Origin: Clarireedia homoeocarpa
Taxonomy: Eukaryota > Ascomycota > Leotiomycetes > Helotiales > Rutstroemiaceae
Assembly: GCA_001465935.1 (NCBI GenBank)
Contig: LNKV01000077.1
Span: 1 to 30,752, forward strand
Direction: 5' to 3'
Length of the DNA stretch: 30,752 bases
In this document: positions 10,291 through 21,079 of the stretch, piece after piece
How positions within the stretch are numbered: position 1 is the first letter of the stretch
Layout of the letters: each line of letters opens with the position of its first letter
The notes under the pieces: model-generated
What the model saw: the letters and a program-made list of their open reading frames with translations, nothing else
Database searches by the model: none
Told to the model about the DNA's origin: nothing
Program-made: the position numbers and the translations under genes

Positions 10291-10609
10291 TTCCTTTCCA
10301 CATCACACACGCTCTCTTTCTCTCTTCCTTTTCCTAGGCGCTCCGCGTTCTCCACGTCCTCCACGTTTCACTCGTTCATCTTTTCATTTACTCAATTCTA
10401 CACTCCCTGCCTACTTTCCTTTCTCTATCCGGTCCGCGAGAAGTACGGCATCTGCTTAAGGCGACACGGTCACGCAAAAGCTGTCTTCTTTCGTGCTGCT
10501 TCATCTTTCCCATTGCACACACTCTTTCTCCGATCAATTTTCATATACACAATCGTTCAATTGAAGAATTTCCGGTATATACTGAACTACTGAACTACTG
10601 AGCTTGATC

Positions 10610-13511
10610 ATGTCGCCTGCTACTCCTTCAACCCACGACCAAGCAGTAGACATCAACTCTACTTCAACCACAGCAACATGCGGCAATTCGGGCTTGCAAA
10701 CTGCGCGCTCTACCCAGATCGAGCCCTCTCCCGCCAGTACCTATGGTAGTTCGGCTGCCAGTGACTCTGATGCTGATGTTCCTCAAACACCAGACAATGA
10801 TGGTATGTTCAACTTTTCATTCTTATACTCTATAGTTTTATTCCCACCCATCCTCAATAGCCCTTGCTAGGGTTATACTACTACGTAGGAGATGTTCACT
10901 CGCTTGATCTCTGGCTGAGTGAGTGGCATCTACATTTCCATCACTTCTTTTCCTATCTTACTTGACATGGGATTCCCTTCTTTTTTATATTAGGGGAGGG
11001 GGGTGCTTCGGATGTTACTCCACCATGATCTGCTCCGTTTCGCCATGTTTGCATGATGAATTCTTTACAAACAACATCATCATATTACAGCAAGGGCCCT
11101 ATAACGTTAGAGGCTTTCATATACGCGCTTTACTTCTGCTGTTGGTGGAACCTGTATTGCATTGCTTTGTCTCATCATGCATCATCTGTGCCATGATTTA
11201 GTTGATCGTGGGCGAGAAAGTGGTGGCGAGAAAGTGGTCAAGCCCAACCCGATTCGTCTTGCTTCAACCGATAACAATCGCTAACCTATATGCAGATGGG
11301 GCTCTTTTGACTGGAGTTGCAGGTCTTGTCGTGCATGGTGATAACAATGTTGAGATCAACACTAAGACTTCAGGTGCTTGTTCCACGGAGCTTTCGAAGA
11401 CCATTGCAAAGGGCTACCCTCCAAATGCTGAGCGGTGAGTCATCTCCCCGGGCTTCACAAGTTCAATTACTGACGCACCCAGTTACTCTCCACCCTTCGT
11501 TCGAGGTGGTACTCGAGGTCGCATTGATGACCCGTTCCAGTCTCCAAGTAAGAACTCTTCAATGCATCGAGCCCCTGAGCAGCGTACTCCTAAAGGCCCT
11601 GGACAAGATCGTAGGATCTTCAGTGACAACTGGCGCTCTAACTCAAGTGATGATTCTGAGCAATCACCCACAAAGTCAAAGGCCATCCTAACTGAGGGAA
11701 ACTACGGTGATGCGCAACGAAAGCTCTCTTTCCGCGTCAAGGAGCATGTTTCAGAGAGCTCTGATCCGGCAGGCAATGGTATGAACGCATACAGTGTAGT
11801 CAAGGCCGAGGACGCACAGGCCGTTTACCCTCCTTCCTGCTGCGTCTTTGTTGCCAAGTATGTTTCCCATCACTACCCAGTATCATTGATATGCTAACGA
11901 CATGAAGCCTGCTCCAATCGGAGAACGAAGATTCCTTGCAGATGGCGGTTACGCAAGTCTTCCGTGAATATGGCCCGGTATTCGTCAAGATCCGTCGTGA
12001 TGGAAAGCACATGCCCTTCGCGTTCTGTCAGTATACTGTAGGTGCTTCTGCTCACAACAATATCGTACTGCTTCTAAGCCACAACAGAAACAAGAGCATG
12101 CCGAGCGAGCCATTAGAGAAGGTAGAGGGCGCCTTATCAAAGGTAGACCATGTCGCTGTGAGAAAGCTAAGGCACATCGTAAGGCAGCCCCTATCATGCC
12201 TTCATTACCGACTAACGCGCGCCCTAGGTCTCTTTTTTATTGAACGTAAATACGGCGCAGTGGTTACTCCCGAGGAAGTCAGAGAGCTTCTTGAACGTTT
12301 CGGCAAGATTGAACTTTGCTATACAGCTTCACACGTTGAACGGACCGCACTCAACCTCAATGAAGGCGTCATCGTTCAATTTGAGATGTACGATGAAGGC
12401 CAAGATGCTCAATCTGTATGCCGTCTTTTCTATATTGACTCGATTTCCGCTGACCGTTCATCAGGCTTTCCGAAACCATGAACTTTTCAAAATGCAGCCG
12501 ATTGCAGGTCTTGCCTCGCCAGCTCAACAGGCTCAGTCCCCTCCAGAAATGGATGCCACAAAAGCATATCTGGCAAGATACGAAGTAGATCGTCGTTCAA
12601 TCTTTGTCGGTAACCTTCCTTTGGGAACCACAGAGCAGCAGCTTCGTAACTTGTTTGAACACTACGGTGAGATTCAGGAGATCAGCCTTCGCGAAAATGT
12701 ATCCAAATTTGAGCGTGAGTGACTTCATGACGTTCAATTGAGTATCTGTTAACCTCGTATTGTTTTAGCAGAGGAGAAATTTGCCTTCGCTTTCATTGAA
12801 TTCAGGTCACCACTGGCTGTTGCAAACGCGGTCAGTGCCAAGGTGAGAAACATGCCATTTCATTTATACATCAATCAATGACTGACACCTGAGCAGAATG
12901 GGTTTAACTTTGCTGGAAAGTCTCTTAGAGTTGCTCAGAAAGATTCCGAAAATGGTGGCAGTCGAGGTAGATCCGGAAGACCCCAAACTGCAACATCAGC
13001 TCGGTCATTCCAGTCCCCAAATACTCGACGCTTTGAAGAGCAACAGACATCGCCGTCTTCTCAGATGTCTCCCGCTGCATATGCACCCCCATATAACTAC
13101 ACAGCATACAATCCGTACTATGGATACACAGCTCCATCTACAGTCTTTACAGATGGACAGGGTCATTACTTCAGCAATGCTGCACCCTACTCCCCAGCCC
13201 CAGCTTACTACTCATATGCTGGGAGCCCGGGTTATGAGATGCGCAATGCAGCACCAAATTCTGAGGTATCTGGTAGCCCAGGTGCCCCGTCTCCTTATTA
13301 CGGATACTCGCCATACCAGCATTACTCTCCAGCGCCATACTGGGGCATGCAAAACCCTCCTGCAAGCCAGCAGTCTTCAGGGCAGCAAGCGTACCATCCA
13401 TTGCCATACTCTCCAGCCGTTGTTGGGGGCAAGGTTCATGAAGATCGTTCTGCAACGCCCACCCCCAGTGGACATGCCGCAGGTATCGAACGCTCTTTAG
13501 GGTCTCACTAA
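10610..13511 (+). CDS. RNA-binding protein with three RRM domains and a Tyr/Pro-rich tail
   Basis: Coding exons are 10610-10802, 11296-11434, 11483-11857, 11908-12037, 12088-12178, 12228-12415, 12465-12714, 12769-12842 and 12897-13511 (684 aa). The N-terminal ~230 residues are Ser/Thr-rich and probably disordered. RRM1 (about 231-310) shows the RNP-2-like CVFVANL and RNP-1-like MPFAFCQY, followed by LIKGRPCRCEKAKAHR. A degenerate RRM2 (about 311-395) includes LFFIERKYG and VTPEEVRELLERFGKIEL. RRM3 (about 417-495) has SIFVGNLPL and KFAFAFIEF. The tail is rich in Tyr, Pro, Ser and Gln (PPYNYTAYNPYYGY), resembling low-complexity domains of RNP-granule proteins. The family organisation recalls fungal multi-RRM mRNA-binding proteins; the target RNAs are unknown and no precise orthologue can be named. 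The first intron is 493 nt, far longer than the others. The exon 8 acceptor is a TAGCAG pair, and using the second AG would change Pro-Glu to Gln with loss of one residue. Confidence 0.9.
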
Positions 13512-14467
13512 GACGCCCATCTGTTCTCAACACCGATCATGATGGTTCAAGCTTTCTGCTCTTTGGCCGAGGTGCTTGTCTATCCTTTCCTGTTTATTTG
13601 TTGAATTTCTCCCTTTGTTCATGATAGTGATGCTGATGATATCCACGTTTTGTCGATATAGTTCCGACTTCTGATTTTGCGGAAGTCGTGATAATTCTTT
13701 TTTAGTTGCAGATATCTGGCTTCATCTAAGACTGTACTGGTTATTATCACTTGATCATGATGGGGCATCATGTTGCTCTGCCTGTGTATCGATACGACCT
13801 GTACCAGGCTCCCTATTGATCCTCTTGCTCCTTTGGACAAGATAGATATAGGATAGAGTCTTCCATTTGATATGAGCTTATGTACTATCACCGAATTGCA
13901 TTGTAGCTTAGATTTCAATGAACGAAAAGCATTGACATGGTAGAGATCAATACAAAAGAGCATTTTCATTGTCATGAGCTCTACAATGCCTCGTAAAAAC
14001 TGTAATGAGCTGACAATCGCCCGAGATCCTCAAAGCTGATCATCCCAATTTACACTGTGTTGGTAAAAACACACTTGAATCGTGGACAGTGGTAGTAAGA
14101 CAACTCCACCCTTCCTTCCCGTCATGCATAAAAACATAAAGCTTTTGACTTGCTGATCGGGAACTCTATCGAAGTCGGCAAGTTGGTCCATGGTAAGGCT
14201 TCTTGTGCATGGTGAGTTTGAGCTCAGGAAACCAAGGAACTGAACCAGAAGAAGACAAGATTCCGCCAGCCGCGACGGAATAACAATCAGCCATCCATAG
14301 CACCACAAGCTACGAGCTCGTGTAAGACTGGTAAGAGCAAAGAATAACATAGACAATAGAAGTGAATGGAGGGCCTACACTCGAGATAAGTCATGGCATC
14401 TCCGTACTGTTGATATGTTACAGTCCAACCTCCCCTCAAGACTTGGCACTTTAGCAAATGCCGCCTA
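13512..14467. other. Intergenic region between convergent RRM and mL45 genes
   Basis: These 956 bases hold the 3' UTRs of two genes that face each other. The open frames here (for example 13619-13975 and 14030-14356 on the minus strand) have no recognisable protein similarity and no consistent splice sites joining them. I see no other feature. Confidence 0.5.
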
Positions 14468-15341
14468 CTAAGCAAGTGCTTCCTCTTCCCACTCCTCGAC
14501 CCTATCCAATGTAGTTTCTTCTGTTGTGCCCCAAACCCGCCATTCGCCCGATTCGAATCCGCGATAGAACTTCTGCAGAACCAAGTATTCCACCACATCC
14601 TTCTCCTTTCCACTCCCAGGTACCACTTCCCCGTTCCGCGACTTCCGCGTCATCTTCTGCCGACTCGCGATCCGTACCACAGCTTGTCGCAGGTAGGAAC
14701 CCTTACCCACAGGTAATGATGCGGCGCGATGCGAAACTATCTTCGGACTTCCATTCAGGCGAATCAGTTCCCATTCCACTTTCTCGCCTCTCGGTCGAAC
14801 TCCTATGCGCCCCATAAATGACTCGTAGAGCCCTTCTGCACATATCTTGCGCAAGGTTTTGGAGTCTCCTTCTGCAAACGCTTTGTACATCTCATCGTGC
14901 AGACCTCTGGCTGTAGGTATTATTCTGTGGCGCTTGATCTGGATCTTCCACCTCGCCCGGCCGACTCGAGGAGAACTGAACTTCAATGCGGCTATTGATA
15001 CAAGGTCCGTGAATCGGCTCTTCAGAGCTACCCATTGTAATTTTCCGAAGTTCTTTGGAGTTTTGAGTAAGGAAAGCTGGTGGCTTAAGGAAGGTTTGAC
15101 AAAGGTATCTTTGGCATGATTAGTATACGACACTCATGTCGCAAACATATGTAGACGTACTAGCCAAAAGGCCCAAATCAGAGGGTAGCTGGGTGTTCCC
15201 CCGCAGCCGACGGTCTGCAGGCTTCGCATTAGGTACTGCAGCAGCTTGTCGAGCAGGCAAGCTTGAGAAGCACCTGGATCTGGAGAGCGGGGAGAGGAAC
15301 CGTGGGACGGCGAGGGTATTATGTCGTAGGGAAGAAGCCAT
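14468..15341 (-). CDS. Mitochondrial large ribosomal subunit protein mL45 (Tim44-like/MBA1 family)
   Basis: The product is predicted to be a mitochondrial ribosome component of the Tim44-like fold that helps dock translating ribosomes to the inner membrane. Coding exons on the minus strand are 15341-15161 and 15108-14468 (273 aa). The 52-nt intron has GTACGT, TACTAAT and AAG signals, and the junction gives Asn (A|AT). The N-terminus, MASSLRHNTLAVPRFLSPLSR, is a clear basic/serine-rich presequence. The mature part carries RWKIQIKRHRIIPTARGLHDEMYKAFAEGD, KICAEGLYESFMGRI and, near the end, VVEYLVLQKFYRG followed by WRVWGTTEETTLDRV, the usual C-terminal end of the mL45 domain. Assignment to the family is by pattern. 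Distinguishing mL45 from a paralogous Tim44-like protein would need an alignment. Confidence 0.85.
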
Positions 15342-15748
15342 TAAAGGAGGTTAATATAAATACAGTGGGATGGAGGGGTAGTGACAGGGTAAACTGCCTT
15401 ATGATAATACAATACCGTAAGGCGCAACGAATTTTTCTGATCCGATAAACATGAAGCAGCCTTATGGTGGTGGTGGCTAATGAACGTGCTTGTGGCTAGA
15501 ATTGCGGAGATGTGAAGAGGAGTTGATAAGGCTGAGAGGGGCCCGCCGCCTTCCTTGTAGCGTAATAGTCGTCAGAAATAAGGGTAACAAAGACCCCTAC
15601 ACTTGGATTTTAAGCCTCTGCTCTTCAGTATAATTAGGAACCAATATTGGTTCTCACACTATAGATTGTCCTGCTTAAAGCACTTTCCTTTATCCTGGTA
15701 GGCGATTTCAAGATATCTTTAATTTCGCATTCATCGTATCGACCGACC
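15342..15748. promoter_or_regulatory. mL45 upstream region
   Basis: These 407 bases lie upstream of the mL45 start codon (minus strand) and upstream of a possible plus-strand gene at 15749. I see no repeat or recognisable binding site. Short open frames here lack any family signature. Confidence 0.4.
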
Positions 15749-16062
15749 ATGCACTTCTATTCAATTTGCTTACGACGTATGATAGTCCCCAAAGAAGCAC
15801 ACAAGTACGTCGAGGACTGCAATGCGGCAGCACATGCCGTAAACAACCCTCCTTCTGGCTTCCCAACGTCGGCGTGCGCAGGGACCCTCTGTCCCTCTTG
15901 CAGAACCATCGACTCTCCTCCCTCCATCGCCTCCCTACTACCAACCAAACCTACATCCTGCAGATCCGGAAGGAAAGACATCTGTTCTTCATCCCCGTGT
16001 TGCAGTCCTTCTTGGTGTGGATAGATGCTGGCATTTTCCCTTGTTATTCTGTCGGCTTCTGA
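15749..16062 (+). CDS. Possible small membrane-associated protein, unrecognised (weak model)
   Basis: I do not recognise this gene. Exon 1 (15749-15804) and exon 2 (15882-16062) join in frame across a 77-nt intron with a strong GTACGT donor and a CGCAG acceptor. The 78-aa product contains TNQTYILQIRKERHLFFIPVLQ and a hydrophobic stretch FLVWIDAGIF. A different frame then opens at once and is gene-like for another 150 bases: APAGWWGLRCALTFMAELIWHEMDTYTV and VEKRFRVTEVFLAVL. It ends at a good intron (16212-16327: GTAAGC, CTAACT, TTGCAG) followed by a short exon and a stop at 16339. Joining the two frames would need either an improbable 32-nt intron (16043-16074) or a one-base frameshift. The locus may therefore be a longer two-helix membrane-protein gene that is broken or misread near 16050, or a chance arrangement. 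Confidence 0.35.
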
Positions 16063-16339
16063 GCGTCGCCCCAGCTGGCTGGTGGGGTTTGCGATGCGCG
16101 CTGACTTTTATGGCCGAGTTGATATGGCATGAGATGGATACGTATACTGTGAGCGGGCAATGGAGTGTTGAGAAGAGGTTTAGGGTCACTGAGGTCTTTC
16201 TGGCTGTTCTTGTAAGCTTGATCCCGGAGACGAAGGATGATGTCTGCCCATCATGATTCAAGGAGCATAAATGCTTTCTGGTCTAGGTTTGAATTTAAGC
16301 CGCACACAATACTAACTCTGCTTGCAGTGGGTACGATGA

Positions 16340-17422
16340 AATTTCACAACGTTGGCTGTTGGGTGGTCCGGATGATGATATCTCAAGGACGATTTATGCT
16401 GATCGAGATGAAGTGTTTCTCCTCGGCGTATTTGGCCTTCTTCTTTACGGACTGTCTAATGTCTCGATGGTATGCAAATCCCCATCTCGTTCACACTATG
16501 ATAAAGCTCTACAATAACGAGGATGTTTGAGTAACTTTGAGTAACGCAGGCTACTAAATTATACTCCTCAAGGTATGCAACAAAATGATCTTTACTTGAA
16601 GATATGCATCCAACTCTTCTTATAGCCACGATCGTTCGTCTTCTTACCATCAGTTCAATAAATGCCTACACCACATCGTGGATACTGTATTTGTCCGGTG
16701 GCTCGGAGGATCCACGTCTCCTTCTCCCTGCTTGGATATGCATAGCCAGCGTAAACCATCCTTCAACTCATATTGATACATCCTTCTGATTTTGATTCCA
16801 GACGTTAACGATTCTCTACCATTTAACGCATCCACGGCTCGCAATTCTCAAAGAAACGTCGCTGTCGATATCAGTGTTCTCAATAGCAAGCTTTATTAGT
16901 ATGGTCAGTTTGTTAACTCAGTTACACTTGTCGAGGACGGAGAGTGTGATAATACCACTGTCGCAATACATGAACAATGTTTGGGAGCTTGCAAAAGCAA
17001 TATTGAAAGCCACGAGGTAACCCAGGAGGCGTCATAAAGTTTCAGGCACATCACTTACACCACGTAAGTTAGTGAGCACAGATATATTTCATAAAGATAG
17101 AAGTTTGTAGCTTGCGCATTCTGATTGAATCAAATGGACCTATTTGAGGAACCCTTGCGAACTTCCAGGCCAACGAGTTTTCAGTCATGACTAGCAATTA
17201 AAAAAAGAGAATGAAGACTTTGACATGATGGCGTTGTAGAAACCTTTCCAGTCCAATTGCCCCATCCTCCATGATCAACAACAAAATGCATTGTTATTGG
17301 AACGCCTTCCTTCCATAGTTCGGCTCGATAGCAGCGTTGGGATCAATGTAGCTGTGCCCGAAGTGGATCGTGAGAGCAGTCAAGGTTGACGATAGGTTCT
17401 TATAGGACTGGAGTTGGTGTAT
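16340..17422. other. Intergenic region downstream of eIF1
   Basis: These roughly 1.1 kb precede the eIF1 stop codon (minus strand) and include its 3' UTR. Short open frames on both strands (for example 16456-16650 and 16604-16789) show no family signature. No repeat or RNA gene was recognised. Confidence 0.45.
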
Positions 17423-18410
17423 CTAGAAACCATGGACCTAGCACACGCAAATTATGTTAATTCCAAATCATTTGCATACCATCGAAAGAGAAAGGGCAAG
17501 GATAATTACCTTGATCGTCTTGGGATCAAGCTCAAGATATTCCTTGCTGGTAAGGAATTCTTGGACATCTTTACGTTGATCTCCCTGAAGTTGGATTACC
17601 TCACCCATGTCTTGATCGACAACGATGGTGCCATTGCAAGCTGCACCGTTTTCCATTAGCCATCCGAATTCAACTTGAATCAACGAGCAGTCTCGAACAT
17701 ACCGAATTTCTTCTTGATGACTTTGAGAATCTTCTTTCTATCGAACTTCTTTGGGAGTCCTTGAACGGTGGTTAAAGTCTTGCGACCATTGCGCTCTGCA
17801 CAACAGCATGTCAGTTACCGAGACACGATATAGATACGTATAATGCTAAGTGAATATCTGTGGGGTGACCATACGCTGAATACGGATATGAATGTAACCG
17901 GCTTTCTGATCACCAGGTTCTTCGTCGGCTTCAGCAAAGGGATCTGTATGTGTAACAAGTAGTCAGTGAATCAGTTTTTCGACTATCATATTGTGAATCA
18001 AAAAAGACTTTTCATCACTCTCCGTGAAAAAGGATCTGAAATTCAGCTTACCGAAGTTTTTCAAGTTTTCGATTTGCGTTCCACCAGTAGCAGTTTTCGG
18101 AGACTTGGCAGATTCATTGTTAGGTGTAGTCGGGGTCAGCGACGACTGAGTCGGCGCTGAGCCTAGGTCTGGGTTTGGATCTCCGGCGGCATCGGCTTCG
18201 GCGAAGGAGTCTAGGAGGAGTGCATTGTCAGTGATGTAATTGTGACCGTGGAGTCATCAGCAATACAGATTGCGATGGGATCACAAAGAGGGGTGAGCAG
18301 AATGCGAATCAATCTCTGATAATAGGGGAAGTTTGGGACTGTAGGCAGGATCGCGAAAGGGAGGACGTGGGACAGCGCATACCGATGGTCTTGAGATTTT
18401 CGATTGACAT
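17423..18410 (-). CDS. SUI1: Translation initiation factor eIF1 (Sui1)
   Basis: eIF1 binds the 40S subunit near the P site and enforces accurate AUG selection. Coding exons on the minus strand are 18410-18383, 18210-18052, 17943-17875, 17795-17703, 17640-17510 and 17437-17423. Using all six gives 164 aa. Without exon 2 the product is 111 aa, the usual eIF1 length. The SUI1 domain is unmistakable: YIHIRIQQRNGRKTLTTVQG, KKILKVIKKKFACNGTIV, MGEVIQLQGDQRKDVQEFL and the terminal TIKVHGF. The last exon is only 15 nt (VHGF plus stop). Exon 1 encodes MSIENLKTI and exon 3 starts PFAEADEEPGD, which together form the normal N-terminus. Exon 2 repeats both parts (SFAEADAAGD at its start, QIENLKNF at its end) around a Ser/Thr/Pro/Asn-rich linker. 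Introns on both sides of exon 2 are phase 1, so it can be included or skipped without changing frame. A TAGGGTTTTT element lies about 180 bp upstream of the ATG. Confidence 0.95.
18052..18210 (-). other. Frame-neutral duplicated cassette exon of eIF1
   Basis: This 159-nt segment encodes 53 residues and is bounded by CTCCTAG|AC on the acceptor side and TTCG|GTAAGC on the donor side, both good splice sites. Its start encodes a copy of the exon 3 motif (FAEAD) and its end encodes a copy of the exon 1 motif (IENLK). This fits a tandem duplication that spanned exon 1, intron 1 and the start of exon 3. The sequence shows the potential for skipping but not whether it occurs. Confidence 0.75.
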
Positions 18411-21079
18411 AAACTCGAGTGTAACTGGGTTCCTTTGAAACTTGGATTCTATGATGGAGAAGTAGGTTGTAAGTAGGTGCCTTTGAACCTTGAGGCTGAA
18501 TTTATAAGTGACGTGAAAGGCTTCGTGAGATGAGAAAGAGAAGAGAAAAGAAAGTGAGTATGTGATGGGATGGGATGGGATGGGATTCTAGGGTTTTTGT
18601 TACCAAGGAAAAGGATCGTAACTAACTAGTGGTGTACTTTGTATGTGGGAGGTTGAGTGGAGTAGAGTCGATAGAATAGGATCTGGTTCACCGTCGTTGT
18701 GCTTCGTACGGGGTATTGTTTGCGAGTTGTGGTGTTGTAGAGAGTGGAGATGGGGGGATTGCAAGTTGTTGTGGCAAGAGAGGGGGGCGGCGGTGGGTGG
18801 AAGAGTGATAATTAAGGCAAGGCAAGACAAGGCAGGACAAGCGTGACAAGGTATGCGAAGAAGGCAAAGGCTCACAGACTCACAGACTCACATACTCACA
18901 GCAAGGGAAGTGGGTCTTCGCTAGGTAATAGTGGTGGGGTTATTCAGCCCTTTCCGGCTTAGTCGCAACTTTGCTTTTCTATTTTCCACTTTTTCATACA
19001 ATCAGACAATCAGAAGTTCAGCAGTTCAGCACTGTCAGACAACGTCAATAATTACTAACCTGTAATTACCTAGTGCGAAAGGAGAAAGTAAGGAGGGACA
19101 TACATAAGTATGATTACGAGGAAGCACAGCTTGACTACATCAGAGCTCAGCCAGCAGACTCGACAGTGAGGGCCATCGCTATCGGCCGCCATCCAACGCT
19201 CGATCATAAGGGAAGATCTAGGCAGCTTCATTCGGCATTCATGAGGGATGAAGGAAGGAAGGAAGGGAAGGGAAGATGAATGATACAGCACGAGTAACCC
19301 TCACGCTTTTCCGAGGTCTCCTGTGGTCCTGTCCTGTCTTGAAGCACAAAAACAAATTATGCCAGTATTCGTTCTAGAACAATGACATCAATCCGCCATG
19401 GCTGCTGTCTCTCCTCATTGACTTATTCACTCCATTATCAATGTGCTTGGCCGTATCTCCTAAGATCCAATATTTCCAAAGCACCACATAGTATCCCCTA
19501 TGAGTCCCAAGGAACCCGATCAGATGACATGATGCGAGCAACATCGATTCTAATATTTAATGATAATCTTGCGGATGACATCGGCTCCAGCGAGTTATCT
19601 TCCCCGCTACACCATGACCACTGCCTTCTTCCGCAACTATCTCTTCCCTGCTTCTTCCAGTAATCGCTCTGCACATTAGTCGTTCTAGGAACAAGCAGGA
19701 ATCGCTCGCAGCCGTAGTATCTCGATATGATGCCTATCGCGCTGGTGTGGCAGGAGGGGGAAGGAACATTGGTAAGTAGGTCTGGAGACAGCAAAGATTA
19801 GCGGATAGTCTTCCCAGCAGATGGTGTTGGCCGACTTACGATAAGAAGGGCCATAACTATGAATCGCATGTATGTTAGTATCGTCGTCACATCTTGAAAG
19901 GACGATAGTTCCTACCTGACATTCCCACGGATAAATAAGCTGGTTGAGATGAAGTCTTCTTCGCCTCAGAAGATTCACCTAGCCAATTCTGAATTGCAAA
20001 CACGACTGACGCCCTACTTTTCATCAGCGACGTATCCTATCTTCCAGGGTCGCCTAGCATAAGCAAGCCTGAATAGACGAATCAAATATCCATTGGTCAA
20101 ACGAACCATCCGATGAGCTTGTTGCGCGTGAACATGGCAGCCATTGGCAAAGTACTACCTAAGGTGCTGCTAAAGTCGCCGGCAGATTCTTTTGCAACTG
20201 GCGATTGATATGGGATAACTGGATGGGGAGCCGACGTATGGTTAGATGATTATACAATTGTAATTGATACCACCGTAAAGCAACAGGTCGTACGTACTCA
20301 GGTCAGCCCGTCGCATATCCTTCTTGGACGACATTGCTTGATGGGGGAAAGAATTGATGTGTAAATCGTGGACGAGTGTGTCTATATGCTTCGAATTCCC
20401 TGATGTTCGTAAGTGCTAAAATGTAATTAAGTAGAAATTGCAATGAGAGTGTCGTAAAGCACTTTTGTTCGGCGGGTAGAGAGTTGTATCGTATCTTATG
20501 TGGCCAGAATTGTAGATAAATCGAGGTAATACATCGGATAGCCTTCTACGCCTTCCCAGCCTTCAGAGGTTCGGTTCTCCGTAATACTAATACATCGCAT
20601 GCCGCTATGCCGCAACGCTGATCTCCCACCACACCTTTCATTATCCAGACACACCAGACCAGACCACAGACAACTCACCTCACTACCACTCTATCTCGTC
20701 TCACCTCACTTCATCAGTCTCTTAGCAAAGTGAGCATTAGCCATCATAAGATTGTTTCCATCCGCACATCCAATCCAGCAAAGGCAAAGGCCAAGGAGCC
20801 GTCTCAAAATTTATACGTCCGCATCTTCGCCTTTCGCTTCTATCCTTACCTATAGGAAATCCATTCTAATCGCAATCCCGGCGCCGCATCATCAAACAAC
20901 CTCTTCTACTGTTGGCTCTACAAGTATCGACATACAAATCTTCTCGAGTCGCGGCTTTCCCCATCATTTACGCGAATTATTTACTGTTGCGATTGACTGT
21001 CCACTACCCGATCAAACGTACATTTCGCCAATATATAACATGCTAGAGTCGCATTAGTTGACCACGGCATGGCGCAATC
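18411..21079. promoter_or_regulatory. Long divergent intergenic region between eIF1 and MED12
   Basis: These 2.67 kb separate two divergent start codons and hold both promoters. Near eIF1 there is a short (GATGG)n tract (18564-18587), a TAGGGTTTTT element, and clusters of short direct repeats (GGCAAG/GACAAG type, 18810-18850; CACAGACT type, 18872-18901). Near MED12 there is a stretch rich in short C/A-type repeats (20640-20720). Open frames in between (for example 19498-19978, minus) show no family similarity, and I could not assemble a spliced gene. An undetected non-coding RNA or fast-evolving gene is possible. Confidence 0.45.
18564..18587. repeat. Short (GATGG)n tandem repeat upstream of eIF1
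   Basis: Four to five copies of a 5-base unit GATGG run without interruption, about 155-180 bp upstream of the eIF1 start codon. It lies directly next to a TAGGGTTTTT element, which on the eIF1 coding strand reads AAAAACCCTA, similar to telo-box elements. A promoter role is inference. Confidence 0.7.

Larger units (their letters stand above)
9361..10609. promoter_or_regulatory. Divergent promoter region between CIA30 and the triple-RRM gene
   Basis: These 1,249 bases separate two divergent start codons. They contain a 7-bp minisatellite (9806-9903) and a long pyrimidine-rich stretch with a 24-26-bp repeat (about 10120-10340). A 9-bp direct repeat (CTGAACTA-A/C type) lies just before the RRM gene's ATG (about 10581-10600). 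CT-rich tracts commonly lie near transcription starts in filamentous fungi, so the RRM gene's leader probably begins in or after the tract. No convincing gene was found. Confidence 0.55.

Noticed and set aside
10077..10593. Overlapping Ser/Phe/Leu/Pro-rich open frames
   Set aside because: They are produced by the C/T-only tract in several registers, as expected for a pyrimidine repeat rather than a gene.
19498..19978. Two overlapping minus-strand open frames of about 97 codons
   Set aside because: No recognisable domain, and splice sites do not join them into a longer frame.
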